A stretch of DNA of 64,000 nucleotides from contig JAEINP010000004.1 of the NCBI GenBank assembly GCA_016342355.1, positions 1 through 64,000 of the forward strand. The letters are read 5' to 3'. Of this stretch, positions 1-8,304 are shown piece after piece. This DNA comes from Desulfatibacillum sp. (GTDB lineage Bacteria > Desulfobacterota > Desulfobacteria > Desulfobacterales > Desulfatibacillaceae). The position numbers and the translations under genes are program-made. The notes beneath the pieces were generated by a model. It saw nothing but the letters and a program-made list of their open reading frames with translations, was not told the DNA's origin and did not search any database. Numbering within the stretch: the first letter of the stretch is position 1; every line of letters starts with the position of its first letter.

Positions 1-102
1 AACGGAACTGAAAACCTGAAAAATCGCCTCCAGAACCCCAAACAAGACCTGCGTCAAAAATCGCTCACGGATTCAGGATACAGTTATAAAATCTTTAAAT
101 GA
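1..102 (+). CDS. possible C-terminal end of a gene cut by the window edge
   Basis: An open plus-strand frame runs in from the left edge and stops at TGA 100-102, giving about 33 residues rich in Asn, Gln, Lys and Leu (ending GYSYKIFK). Base composition of the first ~80 bases resembles the GC-richer genes of the window rather than the AT-rich gene that follows. Its last part overlaps the 3' end of the truncated NTPase gene on the other strand, so the original end may have been altered by the same rearrangement. The family is not recognised; it could be noncoding. Confidence 0.25.
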   Translation, partial: NGTENLKNRLQNPKQDLRQKSLTDSGYSYKIFK

Positions 103-960
103 TTCCTGATTTCTAAGATTGACTAGTTTCTCAGCAGAGTCAATGACTATTGTTTTAATTTGACCTGAGGAATGAGCTGACAAAAACTCTGAAATTTGGC
201 ATTTTCCAAATAGCTGATTTACATCTTGGACTTCAAACTCTGTGGCTTTCCAAACATAAAAAGGCGTATGAATATGGTCTCTCTCATAAAGTATTTTTGT
301 GATGGCTGTTTTTCCAACACCCCCGACCCCAGATAAAAGATAAGTGTTGCCTCCATTGGTAGTAAAAGCCGAAAGAGCATCTCTCCTATCAATTACGATA
401 GTCTTTCCACTAAATGAAATTTCTGTCTTAATTTGACTCAAAAAATTTAAAGTTAGGCTCTGCCTGTTCTTTATGGTATTTAAAATATGTTCATCCATGC
501 TAAAAAAATATGACGTTATGATTGCATTATCGGACACAACAAAAGAGGACTCAAAAAAACTTGCACATTTCCATCTGAGTTTAATATCGAGTTTTCCGGC
601 TAATGATTCAATGTCTTTCAATCCTTGTGGCTTTTCCCCTTTATACTGGCCCCATTCCTTATTTGTGTAGAAATGTAACTTGGTCAAACTTGGATAGTAT
701 TTTTTGGATTTTTTTATCGAATCTTTTATGTCCGTAACATTGTTTGAAAGAGCAGTGTCATAAAATTTCGCCTGCCAGCCAACTATCTCTCCTTGGTAAT
801 CTATAGGTTCCGTTTCTATACCTGACTGATTAACGTATCGAAAGATTCCAAACGGTCGATCAAATCGTTTGCAAAACAAGAGGTAGCAAAACCATTCAAA
901 ATTCTTCTGCGGGTTGTCGTTAAATTTTGCTCGAAATATGTCCCAATTGGGTTTGATCAT
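73..960 (-). pseudogene. truncated STAND-type NTPase with PD-(D/E)XK-like N-terminal domain
   Basis: The 295-residue product has two visible parts. Residues ~15-130 look like a restriction-endonuclease fold: Glu49/Glu51 followed by GWQAKFY (Gln63, Lys65), the Q-x-K pattern of Mrr-like PD-(D/E)XK enzymes. Residues ~180-290 are the front of a P-loop NTPase, with Walker A GVGGVGKT (211-218) and a Walker B-like IKTIVIDSAEKL (268-279). The frame ends at TGA only ~15 residues after Walker B, so sensor 1, the winged helix and any C-terminal sensor repeats of a STAND protein are missing. Start ATG 958-960 has an AAGGA site 8 nt upstream. The gene is much more AT-rich than its neighbours, suggesting horizontal transfer. 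Nuclease-NTPase fusions of this kind are typical of Avs-like antiphage proteins; that role is inferred, and the remaining fragment is probably inactive. Confidence 0.6.
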
Positions 961-1082
961 ATTCAGATTCCTTCCCTCGAATTTCTGTCATTACCGTCCT
1001 ATTGTTCTTTGATTAACTATATGACATATTTCTCCATGATTGCAAGAACCTCATAAAGACCTGCGGAAAGTATTGTCAGTGG

Positions 1083-1238
1083 TTTTTTTGGGAGGGCTAC
1101 AACGAAGCAAAGTAGGTGATCATAGAATCCATCCACCGGGATTATCTGGAAAACCTTTTAACGAAAACCGGGGAAAACCTCACCCAGGTCGCTAAAAAAT
1201 GCGGCATAGACCACTGGAACCTCAAGCAAATTTTTTAA
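1083..1238 (+). pseudogene. remnant of an NtrC-family regulator C-terminus (Fis-type HTH)
   Basis: In one frame from about 1083 the translation reads FFWEGYNEAK, a stop (TAG 1113-1115), then VIIESIHRDYLENLLTKTGE and NLTQVAKKCGIDHWNLKQIF, ending at TAA 1236-1238. This matches the linker and the helix-turn-helix that close sigma54-dependent response regulators (pattern xEAKxxVIxxFxRxYLxxLLxKTGGNxxxAAKxxGIDRxN). No ATPase domain or receiver domain is found upstream, and the frame carries an internal stop, so this is a decayed fragment. It lies between the truncated NTPase and the acyl-CoA synthetase, marking this stretch as a region of gene loss. Confidence 0.65.
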
Positions 1239-1781
1239 TTCCGGGAACGCAATTGAATTTTCTGGACGCTTACTAAACCATAAACATTCTTCCGCCAACC
1301 AATGGGCTGCCATTCTGCGCATACGATTTACATAGCATCCTGAATTTTTGGATTATATGCACAATAGTGTGTCTCTAAAGATAGATGTCGCAAACATGAA
1401 TTGAGTACCCCTCCGTTTTCGCATGGGAGCCTGTCCCTCTGGCGCAACCGGAAACCGAAAGCAGGATCAGGGATGCAACCGTCACATTGACTAAGACAAA
1501 ACCCATTCCCGAAAGGTGACTTCCCAATCCACGGAAACATTGTGATTTTGAATTTGTTTTTGCAAAGGCCGCGAAAATGGTTTATCTGAATTCATGGCTG
1601 TTTTCTTTTGCGGGAGCTATGGGTTGGGTTGCAATTTCCAGCATACCGCAATCAAAGCCTCATTCCTTTTTTTTATTATTTCAGATAGTTATTCTAATTT
1701 TCATTCTAAAATCCAACTTCAAAACCTTAGCGTTCATAACAAAACTCCGGCAATAATTTTAATCCTGACAAGGGGGGCTCC
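1239..1781. other. intergenic stretch without a supported gene
   Basis: About 540 bases between the NtrC remnant and the acyl-CoA synthetase. Short open frames exist on both strands but none has a convincing ribosome site or recognisable protein. No clear promoter for the downstream gene was found; an AAGGGGGG ribosome site lies at its right end. Confidence 0.5.
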
Positions 1782-3437
1782 ATGAGCAAAAATCCATTAA
1801 AACCCATGCTGGCAGAGGACCAATTAAGGTACAACACCCTGAACAAGGAGAATGTCGACTTCCTGATGGAACGGTACAACCGGGTCAACCGGTTGGTGAT
1901 CGCGGACATGGTCCGGCGCAGCGCCTACCATTATCCGGACAAAAAGGCCGTGATTTTCGGGGAAAAGTCATTGACCTATGCGGAACTGGACGCGGCCGCC
2001 AACCAGGTGGCCAACGCCCTGACTGACCTGGGGGTGGAAAAATACGACCGCGTGGCGATTTTGGCCCACAACACCATCCACCACGTTCTCACCTGGCTGG
2101 GATGCTGCAAGATCGGGGCGGTGTATCTGGCCATCAACTACCTTTTGAAGGGCAAGGACGTGACCTATTGCATCGATCATTCGGAAAGCAAGGTCTTTAT
2201 TGTCGAAGATGCCTTATACGGATTGGTTGAGGACGTCCTGGACGACATGGGCACGGTCCAGTCCTTTATATGGTCCGATGATTTTGCCGGGCAGGCGCCG
2301 CCCAACGACCGGTTCAAGGATTTTGAAACCTGGTACAAGGCCTATCCCGCCACAGAGCCGGATGTGGTGCTGCGGATTGAAGACCCCTGCCAGATGACTT
2401 ATACCAGCGGGACCGAATCCCTGCCCAAAGGCGTGATCATCAGCAACCAGGCCCTGATCGCCCAGTATATGGGCGCCATCATCGATGGCCGTTACAGCAC
2501 CGACGATGTCAATGTCAACGCCCTGCCTATTTATCATTGCGCCCAGCGGGATGTTTTCCTGAACCCCCTGTTCTGGATCGGCGGCACCAATATCCTGATG
2601 GCCCCGGATATTGGGCAGATTCTCAAAACCATCGACCAATACAGGGCTTCCATGTTTTTCGCCCCGCCCACGGTCTGGATCGGCCTGTTAAGGCACCCGG
2701 ATTTTGACAAGTACGATCTTTCGTGCCTGAAAAAATGCTATTACGGGGCATCCATCATGCCCGTGGAGGTATTGAAGGAAATCATGGAACGCCTGCCCGA
2801 GGCCGGGGTGTATAACTATTACGGCCAGACGGAACTGGCGCCTTACCACACTGTTTTAAAAGCGGAAGACGCCATGGGCAAACTGGGGTCAGCCGGAATG
2901 GCGGGTCTCAACATGGAAACCCGGCTGGAGGATGAACACGGCCAGCCTGTCACGACTACAGGCGATCCTGGTGAAATCTGCGGCAAAGGCCCCCATGCCA
3001 TGATCATGTATTTCAAGGAGCCGGGAAAAACCGAAGAGGCCATGAAGGGGGGCTGGTTTCATTCCGGGGACATCGGGATCGCCGATGAGGATCGCTATAT
3101 TTCCGTGGTGGACCGGAAAAAGGACATGATCAAGACCGGGGGTGAAAACGTGTCCACCCGGGAAGTGGAAGAGGTGGTGTACCTGGACAAACGGGTGGAG
3201 GAAGTGGCTGTCATCGGCGTGGAGCATGCCAAATGGGTGGAGGCCGTCACAGCCGTTGTGGTTCCCCGGGCCGGAGAAACCATCACGGAAGAGGAGATTA
3301 TCAGCCTGTGCCGGGAACATTTGGCCCCGTTCAAAATGCCCAAAAAGGTGATCATCACGGATGCCCTTCCCAAGACGCCTACCGGGAAGATCTTAAAGCG
3401 CAACATGCGCCAAGCGTATAAGGATATTTTTAAGTAG
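1782..3437 (+). CDS. AMP-dependent acyl-CoA synthetase / ligase
   Basis: Adenylate-forming enzyme that activates a carboxylic acid to acyl-AMP and then to the CoA thioester, in the cytoplasm. The 551 residues span the full ANL family: P-loop A3 motif YTSGTESLPKG (207-217), YYGQTE (346-351), GWFHSGD (424-430), the hinge DRKKDMIKTGGENVS (444-458) and the C-terminal PKTPTGK whose Lys536 is the expected catalytic lysine. The A3 motif departs from the usual SGTTGxPKG by ES in place of TG. Residues 230-350, which line the acyl pocket, do not let me name the substrate; fatty or aromatic acids are both possible. The start is set by an AAGGGGGG ribosome site just upstream. It is single-gene and convergent with the DUF362 gene. 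Confidence 0.9.
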   Translation: MSKNPLKPMLAEDQLRYNTLNKENVDFLMERYNRVNRLVIADMVRRSAYHYPDKKAVIFGEKSLTYAELDAAANQVANALTDLGVEKYDRVAILAHNTIHHVLTWLGCCKIGAVYLAINYLLKGKDVTYCIDHSESKVFIVEDALYGLVEDVLDDMGTVQSFIWSDDFAGQAPPNDRFKDFETWYKAYPATEPDVVLRIEDPCQMTYTSGTESLPKGVIISNQALIAQYMGAIIDGRYSTDDVNVNALPIYHCAQRDVFLNPLFWIGGTNILMAPDIGQILKTIDQYRASMFFAPPTVWIGLLRHPDFDKYDLSCLKKCYYGASIMPVEVLKEIMERLPEAGVYNYYGQTELAPYHTVLKAEDAMGKLGSAGMAGLNMETRLEDEHGQPVTTTGDPGEICGKGPHAMIMYFKEPGKTEEAMKGGWFHSGDIGIADEDRYISVVDRKKDMIKTGGENVSTREVEEVVYLDKRVEEVAVIGVEHAKWVEAVTAVVVPRAGETITEEEIISLCREHLAPFKMPKKVIITDALPKTPTGKILKRNMRQAYKDIFK

Positions 3438-3489
3438 GCTGAGTAATTTCATTAATTTACGCGGGGCTGTTCAGCAAAATTCGGGGATC

Positions 3490-3518
3490 CCCTCGAAAAC
3501 CCAAAAGGTTCTCGGGGG
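3490..3518. terminator. candidate bidirectional terminator
   Basis: Imperfect 12-bp stem (left arm 3490-3501, right arm 3507-3518, one A-C mismatch, one T-G wobble) with loop CAAAA, between the convergent acyl-CoA synthetase and DUF362 genes. There is no long T run on either side, so efficiency is uncertain. Confidence 0.4.
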
Positions 3519-3614
3519 CATCCTTGATAAGCTCAATAAGCCCGGGCATTGATGAGTAATCAGGAAAACAAACGATTCAAGAACCATACGCTTCAGGATG
3601 TTCCGGAAATAGAA

Positions 3615-5003
3615 TCAAACCCGCTTGTTCAGGTGCGTGGTCAGAAAATGACCCATGTCCTGAAAATAGCGGCCTTTGATCAGTTTCATAAAGGACGCGG
3701 CCGCCATGTAGCCCACCATGGGAAGGATGGCGGAAGGGGTGGTGGTGACCACGGGCATACCCAGTTTATGAGCCATGCCCAGGTTCAGGTCGCTGGCTGT
3801 GGTAAAGCACTTGTCGAAATGTTTAATCTTGCGGGCGTTGACTATATCCGCTTTGGCGCAGGAACCGACAAGGAAGACATCAGCCCCTTTGGCGTCAATG
3901 GTTTCGTCGATCCGGCCCACAATCATGACCACAGGATTAGCTGAAGCAAAAGCCTCGGAACCGGCGAATTTTTCGATGGACCCCAAAAACATCTTCACAC
4001 CCATGACGCATCCAGTGAGGCATTTCTTTCCAGGCTCGTGGCGGTAGGGTCCAAAATAGAATCGAATGGGAGATTTTAAGCGATCCAGCTCCTTATTCAC
4101 GTCCTGCCAACGGTGGAATTCATCGTCATAAGGATGAATACGTTGGGCATGCTCGTCCAGGGCGGAAAGGGTTGTGATGTCGCCGCGCAGATCCACTTCA
4201 TCCAGGCTTGCCGGGGTATATCCCCGCTCCACGGCCAGTTTCAGGTAAGCGACATCCTCTATATCATAGCCCAAAAGCCTTGCGCCCACCAAGTCCACAG
4301 CCAGAGGATTATCGCCCATGAGAATCAGGCCCATTTTTCGGGGAGTGGGAAAGGCCTCGTTACCCACGCCCACGTCAATGGCGTCCATGGCGATAAAGTC
4401 CGGGTATCCGGGGGCCAGAAGATCCACAATTTTTTCGTTCAGCATAAAGTCGTGGCGAATGGCCCGTTCATCATCGGAGCAAATGCCGATATTTAATTTC
4501 ACTGCGCCGGTCATATTGCTCACGCAATGCCCCTTGAGCTTGGGAAGGTAAACCTTGGAATCAGCCCGGGCCATTCTCCGGGAAATTCGCAGATTGTCAT
4601 GGACGGCGCCGCCCACAAAAACCGAATCGCGCAACACCTCGTCCATGCAAAAGATGCCAACCGGGCAGGAAACCCGGGAGCGCACCTCTTTCACCTCGGT
4701 GAAATACCCGGCGTGTTTGTAGTTCAAGCGCGTGGGAAGGCCCACCGCCGAATTTTCGCCCATATCCACTCGGGTGACACCGGGCGCATTGGCCAGAGTA
4801 GTCAGGCTGGCCCCCACAAAAGGGGGAGCTGTGAACGCATGGCCGCCAAAAGTTTCCGAATGATACGCGAACACCACATTGGGTTTGACAAAAACATTGC
4901 CTCGGGGCGTGTAATGGAGTTCATTCATGCCTTGGGAAAGGATGGCGCTGATTTTTGCCCGGTCATATTCCTCACAAAACTTGATAATGACGGTATTGCT
5001 CAT
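3615..5003 (-). CDS. DUF362 domain-containing protein
   Basis: 462 residues matching the DUF362 family, recognised from the overall pattern: N-terminal VFVKPNVVF, a central KLKGHCVSNMTGAVKLNIGI stretch, DFIAMDAIDVGVGNE and DNPLAVDLVGARLLGYD. The family often occurs next to ferredoxin-like genes and its biochemical role is unsettled. No ferredoxin CxxCxxC cluster is present here, although the C-terminal third (MIVGRIDETID, FLVGSCAK) forms a second globular part. I place the start at the ATG of MSNTVII because an AAGGAG ribosome site lies 8 nt before it, whereas the frame continues seven codons further upstream without one. It stands alone with no same-strand partner. Confidence 0.75.
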   Translation of the reverse strand: MSNTVIIKFCEEYDRAKISAILSQGMNELHYTPRGNVFVKPNVVFAYHSETFGGHAFTAPPFVGASLTTLANAPGVTRVDMGENSAVGLPTRLNYKHAGYFTEVKEVRSRVSCPVGIFCMDEVLRDSVFVGGAVHDNLRISRRMARADSKVYLPKLKGHCVSNMTGAVKLNIGICSDDERAIRHDFMLNEKIVDLLAPGYPDFIAMDAIDVGVGNEAFPTPRKMGLILMGDNPLAVDLVGARLLGYDIEDVAYLKLAVERGYTPASLDEVDLRGDITTLSALDEHAQRIHPYDDEFHRWQDVNKELDRLKSPIRFYFGPYRHEPGKKCLTGCVMGVKMFLGSIEKFAGSEAFASANPVVMIVGRIDETIDAKGADVFLVGSCAKADIVNARKIKHFDKCFTTASDLNLGMAHKLGMPVVTTTPSAILPMVGYMAAASFMKLIKGRYFQDMGHFLTTHLNKRV

Positions 5004-5336
5004 GAAAAGAGCTCCTTGGCGCAATTTGTGTATTAGCTGCCATTATGGCGCTGTGTTCAAAAAAATGAACCTGCGCCCCTGTTTGTCTGTGTTTTGACTA
5101 TTTTTTTGTTTGATACAGAAAATCAGAAAGGGATCGGCAAAAATAATTCACATTCAGCCTCAAAGCCTGCATGAACCCCCGTAATGCATAATTCTTAACC
5201 AATACATCGCCTGGAGAGCCTTTTCAAGCCGGTTTTTACTATTTGCCCTGCCATTGCCCTTGGCTTGAATTGCTTCCTATCAAATAGCTACGGGGTGAGT
5301 TTATTATAAACCATAAGAAAAGCAATGACATACAAG
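5004..5336. other. intergenic stretch, no gene seen
   Basis: About 330 bases between the start of the DUF362 gene and the terminator of the VWA gene, AT-rich. It must hold the promoter of the DUF362 gene, but I could not pick a convincing -35/-10 pair. No open frame with a ribosome site was found. Confidence 0.5.
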
Positions 5337-5362
5337 GCAAGCCCGCCATATGACGGGCTTGC
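5337..5362 (-). terminator. hairpin after the VWA protein gene
   Basis: Perfect 9-bp stem GCAAGCCCG/CGGGCTTGC with an 8-nt loop, 18 bases past the stop codon of the VWA gene. No T tract follows on the minus strand, so it may act as a 3' stabiliser or a weak terminator. Confidence 0.5.
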
Positions 5363-5380
5363 TGCACCTGCAATCAAATC

Positions 5381-6772
5381 CTATGGCTGGTCATAATCCA
5401 CCTTGATTTCCACGGTCTTTCCGCCTTCAACCGTGGCGGAGAATTCCCGGATCGAGCCGTCGCCCCATTCGTCCTTGACACGCACCGTGTATTGGCCGGG
5501 CAGGACCGGAAACATTACTGCCTGATCTTCCCGGGTGGTCATGTTATCGACCTGCCTGCCTGTGGAGTCGATCACGTATACGTCGGCCACATAGGGTTTG
5601 CCCTGCCTGAAAGCCCAGGCATGAATGGCGCCGGAAGTAAAGTCCGCCTGCTTTGCAACGATTTCCGGACCTATGCTGACCATGCCAAGATCAATGACCG
5701 CGCCGGTCCCCCATTCATCCTTAACGCTTAGGTGATACTGGCCGCCTTCCAACTCAAATTTCGCCATTCCGGTATCCCCGGTCTGCTTAAACACGTCCTT
5801 GCCGCCGGAATCAGTCACCCGGACGTCGGCATTATAGGGGTCGCCGTTATTGACCACCCGGACTTCCAGCGTGCCTCCGCCGAATTCCATCGCCACTTCC
5901 CTGATTTCCGTTTCAACGACTTCCACCCCGCGCAAATAGTGCTCCGGGGCGCCTTCCTGGCTCCACGCATCCACCGCCTTGATGTCATATACACCAGGTT
6001 CCAGCCCAAATCCTGCCGGTTGTTTTTCAGTGGATGGACGGTTGGCCAACACCTTGCCGGTTTGGGGCTCCAGGACAAAAACATCCACAGGAAGCACCTT
6101 GCCGTTGCGGGTCGCCGAGACCTTTAAATTTTGTCCTACGGCTTTCTTGACGACCGAATTCAGAGCGCTTTTCAGATTGTCGGCGTCAGAAGCGGGAAAA
6201 TACTCGCCGCCTCCTGCCTGAGCCATGCACTTCAGTTGCTCTTCCGTGGCCCCGCCCACATCAAAACCCACCACATGCATGACAAATTTGATTCCCAGAG
6301 CCTTTAACTCCTGCACAAAAGCGCAGGGCTCGGGATCGCAGGTCTCTTCGCCGTCCGAAACCAGGATAATGGTTGTTTCATCCTCCAAATGTTTGATGGC
6401 TTCGGCGGTCATCCGGACCGAACGCACGATGGGAGTCTTGCCTTTGGGATTGATCGCCTGGACTGTTTTTATAACACCCTGTTTGTCGATTTTATCCAGA
6501 GGGATTAAAAATTCCACATCATCGCAATCGCCCTTTTGCCTGTGCCCATAAGCGACCAGCCCAAGATTGATGTCATCGGGCAAACCTTGGACTATTTCGC
6601 CCATGGCGTTTTTGGCGATGGTGATTTTTGCGACGCCATTGATCTGGCCCCACATGCTGCCGGACCCGTCAAATATGAGGACAAGTTGTGTCTTGCCAGA
6701 GGCGATACCAGGCAAAGGAATAAGAAAGGTCATGATGACAAACAACACATAGAACTTCAAACCATTACGCAT
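5381..6772 (-). CDS. secreted von Willebrand factor A domain protein with three C-terminal repeats
   Basis: 463 residues. Residues 1-26 form a signal peptide (hydrophobic core, cleavage near GIASG). The VWA domain covers ~28-210, with the metal-site motif DGSGSM (35-40), Thr113 and SDGEE (139-143). It is followed by three related beta-sandwich-like repeats at ~217-290, ~300-370 and ~380-463. Each has an [AD]V.V.[D/E] strand near its start and a GxYxxxVxDxW strand near its end; the last two share the octapeptide-like VKDEWG. The protein therefore acts outside the cytoplasmic membrane, probably in adhesion or in binding a partner through its metal site; substrate unknown. The start is fixed by a GGAGGAACT ribosome site; the frame is open 60 codons further upstream but that extension is not protein-like. 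Confidence 0.8.
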   Translation of the reverse strand: MRNGLKFYVLFVIMTFLIPLPGIASGKTQLVLIFDGSGSMWGQINGVAKITIAKNAMGEIVQGLPDDINLGLVAYGHRQKGDCDDVEFLIPLDKIDKQGVIKTVQAINPKGKTPIVRSVRMTAEAIKHLEDETTIILVSDGEETCDPEPCAFVQELKALGIKFVMHVVGFDVGGATEEQLKCMAQAGGGEYFPASDADNLKSALNSVVKKAVGQNLKVSATRNGKVLPVDVFVLEPQTGKVLANRPSTEKQPAGFGLEPGVYDIKAVDAWSQEGAPEHYLRGVEVVETEIREVAMEFGGGTLEVRVVNNGDPYNADVRVTDSGGKDVFKQTGDTGMAKFELEGGQYHLSVKDEWGTGAVIDLGMVSIGPEIVAKQADFTSGAIHAWAFRQGKPYVADVYVIDSTGRQVDNMTTREDQAVMFPVLPGQYTVRVKDEWGDGSIREFSATVEGGKTVEIKVDYDQP

Positions 6773-6896
6773 AGTTCCTCCTTCAGGACAAAGTCTTTGC
6801 ACGAGCCTGACAGCCCTTGCCCCTAAAAAATCCCCCGGTTCGGAAAAGCGGTGTTGGCAAAAAAATCGCCCGGTAAAAACGGCGAGTTGCAGCGAC

Positions 6897-6955
6897 AAAA
6901 AAAATGGGAAAGCAACGGAATGGATTCGGGCCATTCCTTGATCCTTTCCCATTTT
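6897..6955 (-). terminator. rho-independent terminator of the hydantoinase-deacetylase operon
   Basis: Two nested perfect stems: outer AAAATGGGAAAG (6901-6912) with CTTTCCCATTTT (6944-6955), inner GGAATGG (6917-6923) with CCATTCC (6931-6937). Read on the minus strand it ends in eight Ts (6904-6897), 36 bases past the stop of the deacetylase gene. Confidence 0.75.
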
Positions 6956-6990
6956 GAGTAGGATAAATAATTTATCATTTAAACAGTTGG

Positions 6991-8304
6991 TTAGCGAAGC
7001 ACCTCATAGGTGCATTTGGTACGGTCCTGGAGAAAAACAAAGTGAAATTTCTTGTCGTCCAGGGCCTCATTGACCCATTTTTCCGCCATTTTCTGACACA
7101 TGGGGCAGGCGTCTTTGGGTACATGGATTCCCATCATCTTGTTTCCCTTGCTGGAATGGGAATCAATGGCCAGGGTTCCTGCGCAATCACGGCAACGAAC
7201 CAGGCGTTCGTCCTGGTTTTCATTGATCATGTCTGTGTCGTAAAATATTTTTTTGCTGGTGGTGATAATCTCCCCGTTTTTTGCCGGATGGGGCTTGGGA
7301 GGATTGGTCAAGAACTGGCTTTTGAGGTTGACCATGAGATTTTGAATATAGTTGGTGATGTCCGGGGCCTGGGGGGCGTAATGCTTGTCATACCCGGGCT
7401 CCTTGACGGTGGAGGTGTCCATGCCCGCCATGGCCATGATAATCCCCACGTTCACATACGGGAGAGCCTTTTCCACGGAATACCCCCCTTCCAGTACGGC
7501 GAGGTCGGGTTTTAATCTGGCGTTTAGCTCTGCATATCCCCGGGCTGAAAAATTCATGTGTGTGATAGGATCGTCAAAATGGTTGTCCTGGCCCGCCGAA
7601 TTGATAATAAGATCCGGTTGAAATTTCTCCAACAGGGGCATCACCAGTTCATCCAGGGCGTACAGGAAACCGTCCTCTCCGGTCCTGGGAGGCAGAGGAA
7701 TATTGATGGTAGTGCCCAAAGCGTTGGCGCCGCCGTTTTCCTCGGCGAAGCCGGACCCCGGGTAAAGAGTTCTTCCGTCCTGATGCATGGAGATAAACAA
7801 GGTGTTGGGATCATGCCAATATATGTCCTGGGTGCCGTCCCCATGGTGGCAGTCGGTGTCCACAATAGCCACTTTTTTGACGCCATAAACGTCCCGGATA
7901 TATTCAATCATGACGGCTTCAATATTGATGTTGCAAAATCCCCGGTTGCCGTGGACCACGCGCATGGCATGGTGTCCCGGAGGCCGAACCAGGGCGAAAG
8001 CGCTTTCCACTTCCTTTTTCATGACCGCATCGGCGGCCACCAGGCACCCTCCGGCGGAAATCAAATGGCTTTCCGTCGCCATGGATTCTTCGTCGGGCAC
8101 GCAAAAATGCACCCGTTGCAGATCACTGTATTTGGCAGGTCGCACCCGATATTCACGGATGCCGGGCACGTCCAGCAGGCCTTCCTCCATCACCTGGTCC
8201 TGGGTGTACAGGAGCCTTTCCTCCCTTTCGGGGTGGGTGGGGCTGATGGCCCAGTCAAAGGCCGGAAAAAAAACAAGCCCGGTTTTTCTTTTTGCCCTAA
8301 TCAT
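6991..8304 (-). CDS. histone-deacetylase-superfamily amidohydrolase with C-terminal Cys motifs
   Basis: Zinc-dependent deacetylase of the HDAC/acetoin-utilisation/acylpolyamine amidohydrolase superfamily. In 437 residues the active site is intact: RPPGHH (107-112), DTDCHHGDGTQ (149-159) giving zinc ligands Asp151 and His153, Asp240 in AGQDNHFDDP, and the catalytic Tyr275 in LEGGYS. The C-terminal ~110 residues are extra. They contain CRDC and CPMC pairs (roughly 384-387 and 407-410), which could form a zinc or iron-binding ribbon. Its ATG overlaps the stop of the hydantoinase-like gene (ATGA), so the two are translationally coupled, and a terminator follows. Bacterial members usually remove acyl groups from small amines rather than histones; the true substrate is unknown. 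Both partners hydrolyse amide-type bonds. Confidence 0.85.
   Translation of the reverse strand: MIRAKRKTGLVFFPAFDWAISPTHPEREERLLYTQDQVMEEGLLDVPGIREYRVRPAKYSDLQRVHFCVPDEESMATESHLISAGGCLVAADAVMKKEVESAFALVRPPGHHAMRVVHGNRGFCNINIEAVMIEYIRDVYGVKKVAIVDTDCHHGDGTQDIYWHDPNTLFISMHQDGRTLYPGSGFAEENGGANALGTTINIPLPPRTGEDGFLYALDELVMPLLEKFQPDLIINSAGQDNHFDDPITHMNFSARGYAELNARLKPDLAVLEGGYSVEKALPYVNVGIIMAMAGMDTSTVKEPGYDKHYAPQAPDITNYIQNLMVNLKSQFLTNPPKPHPAKNGEIITTSKKIFYDTDMINENQDERLVRCRDCAGTLAIDSHSSKGNKMMGIHVPKDACPMCQKMAEKWVNEALDDKKFHFVFLQDRTKCTYEVLR

Noticed and set aside
16-1240. possible insertion sequence or prophage edge at the left end
   Set aside because: No transposase, integrase, terminal inverted repeats or target duplication could be found.
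1600-1660. sigma54-like TGGCTG...TTGC before the first acyl-CoA synthetase
   Set aside because: GG and GC are separated by 12 bases rather than 10.
1577-1756. 59-codon hydrophobic open frame before the acyl-CoA synthetase gene
   Set aside because: No ribosome site and no recognisable pattern; a chance frame in AT-rich DNA is more likely.
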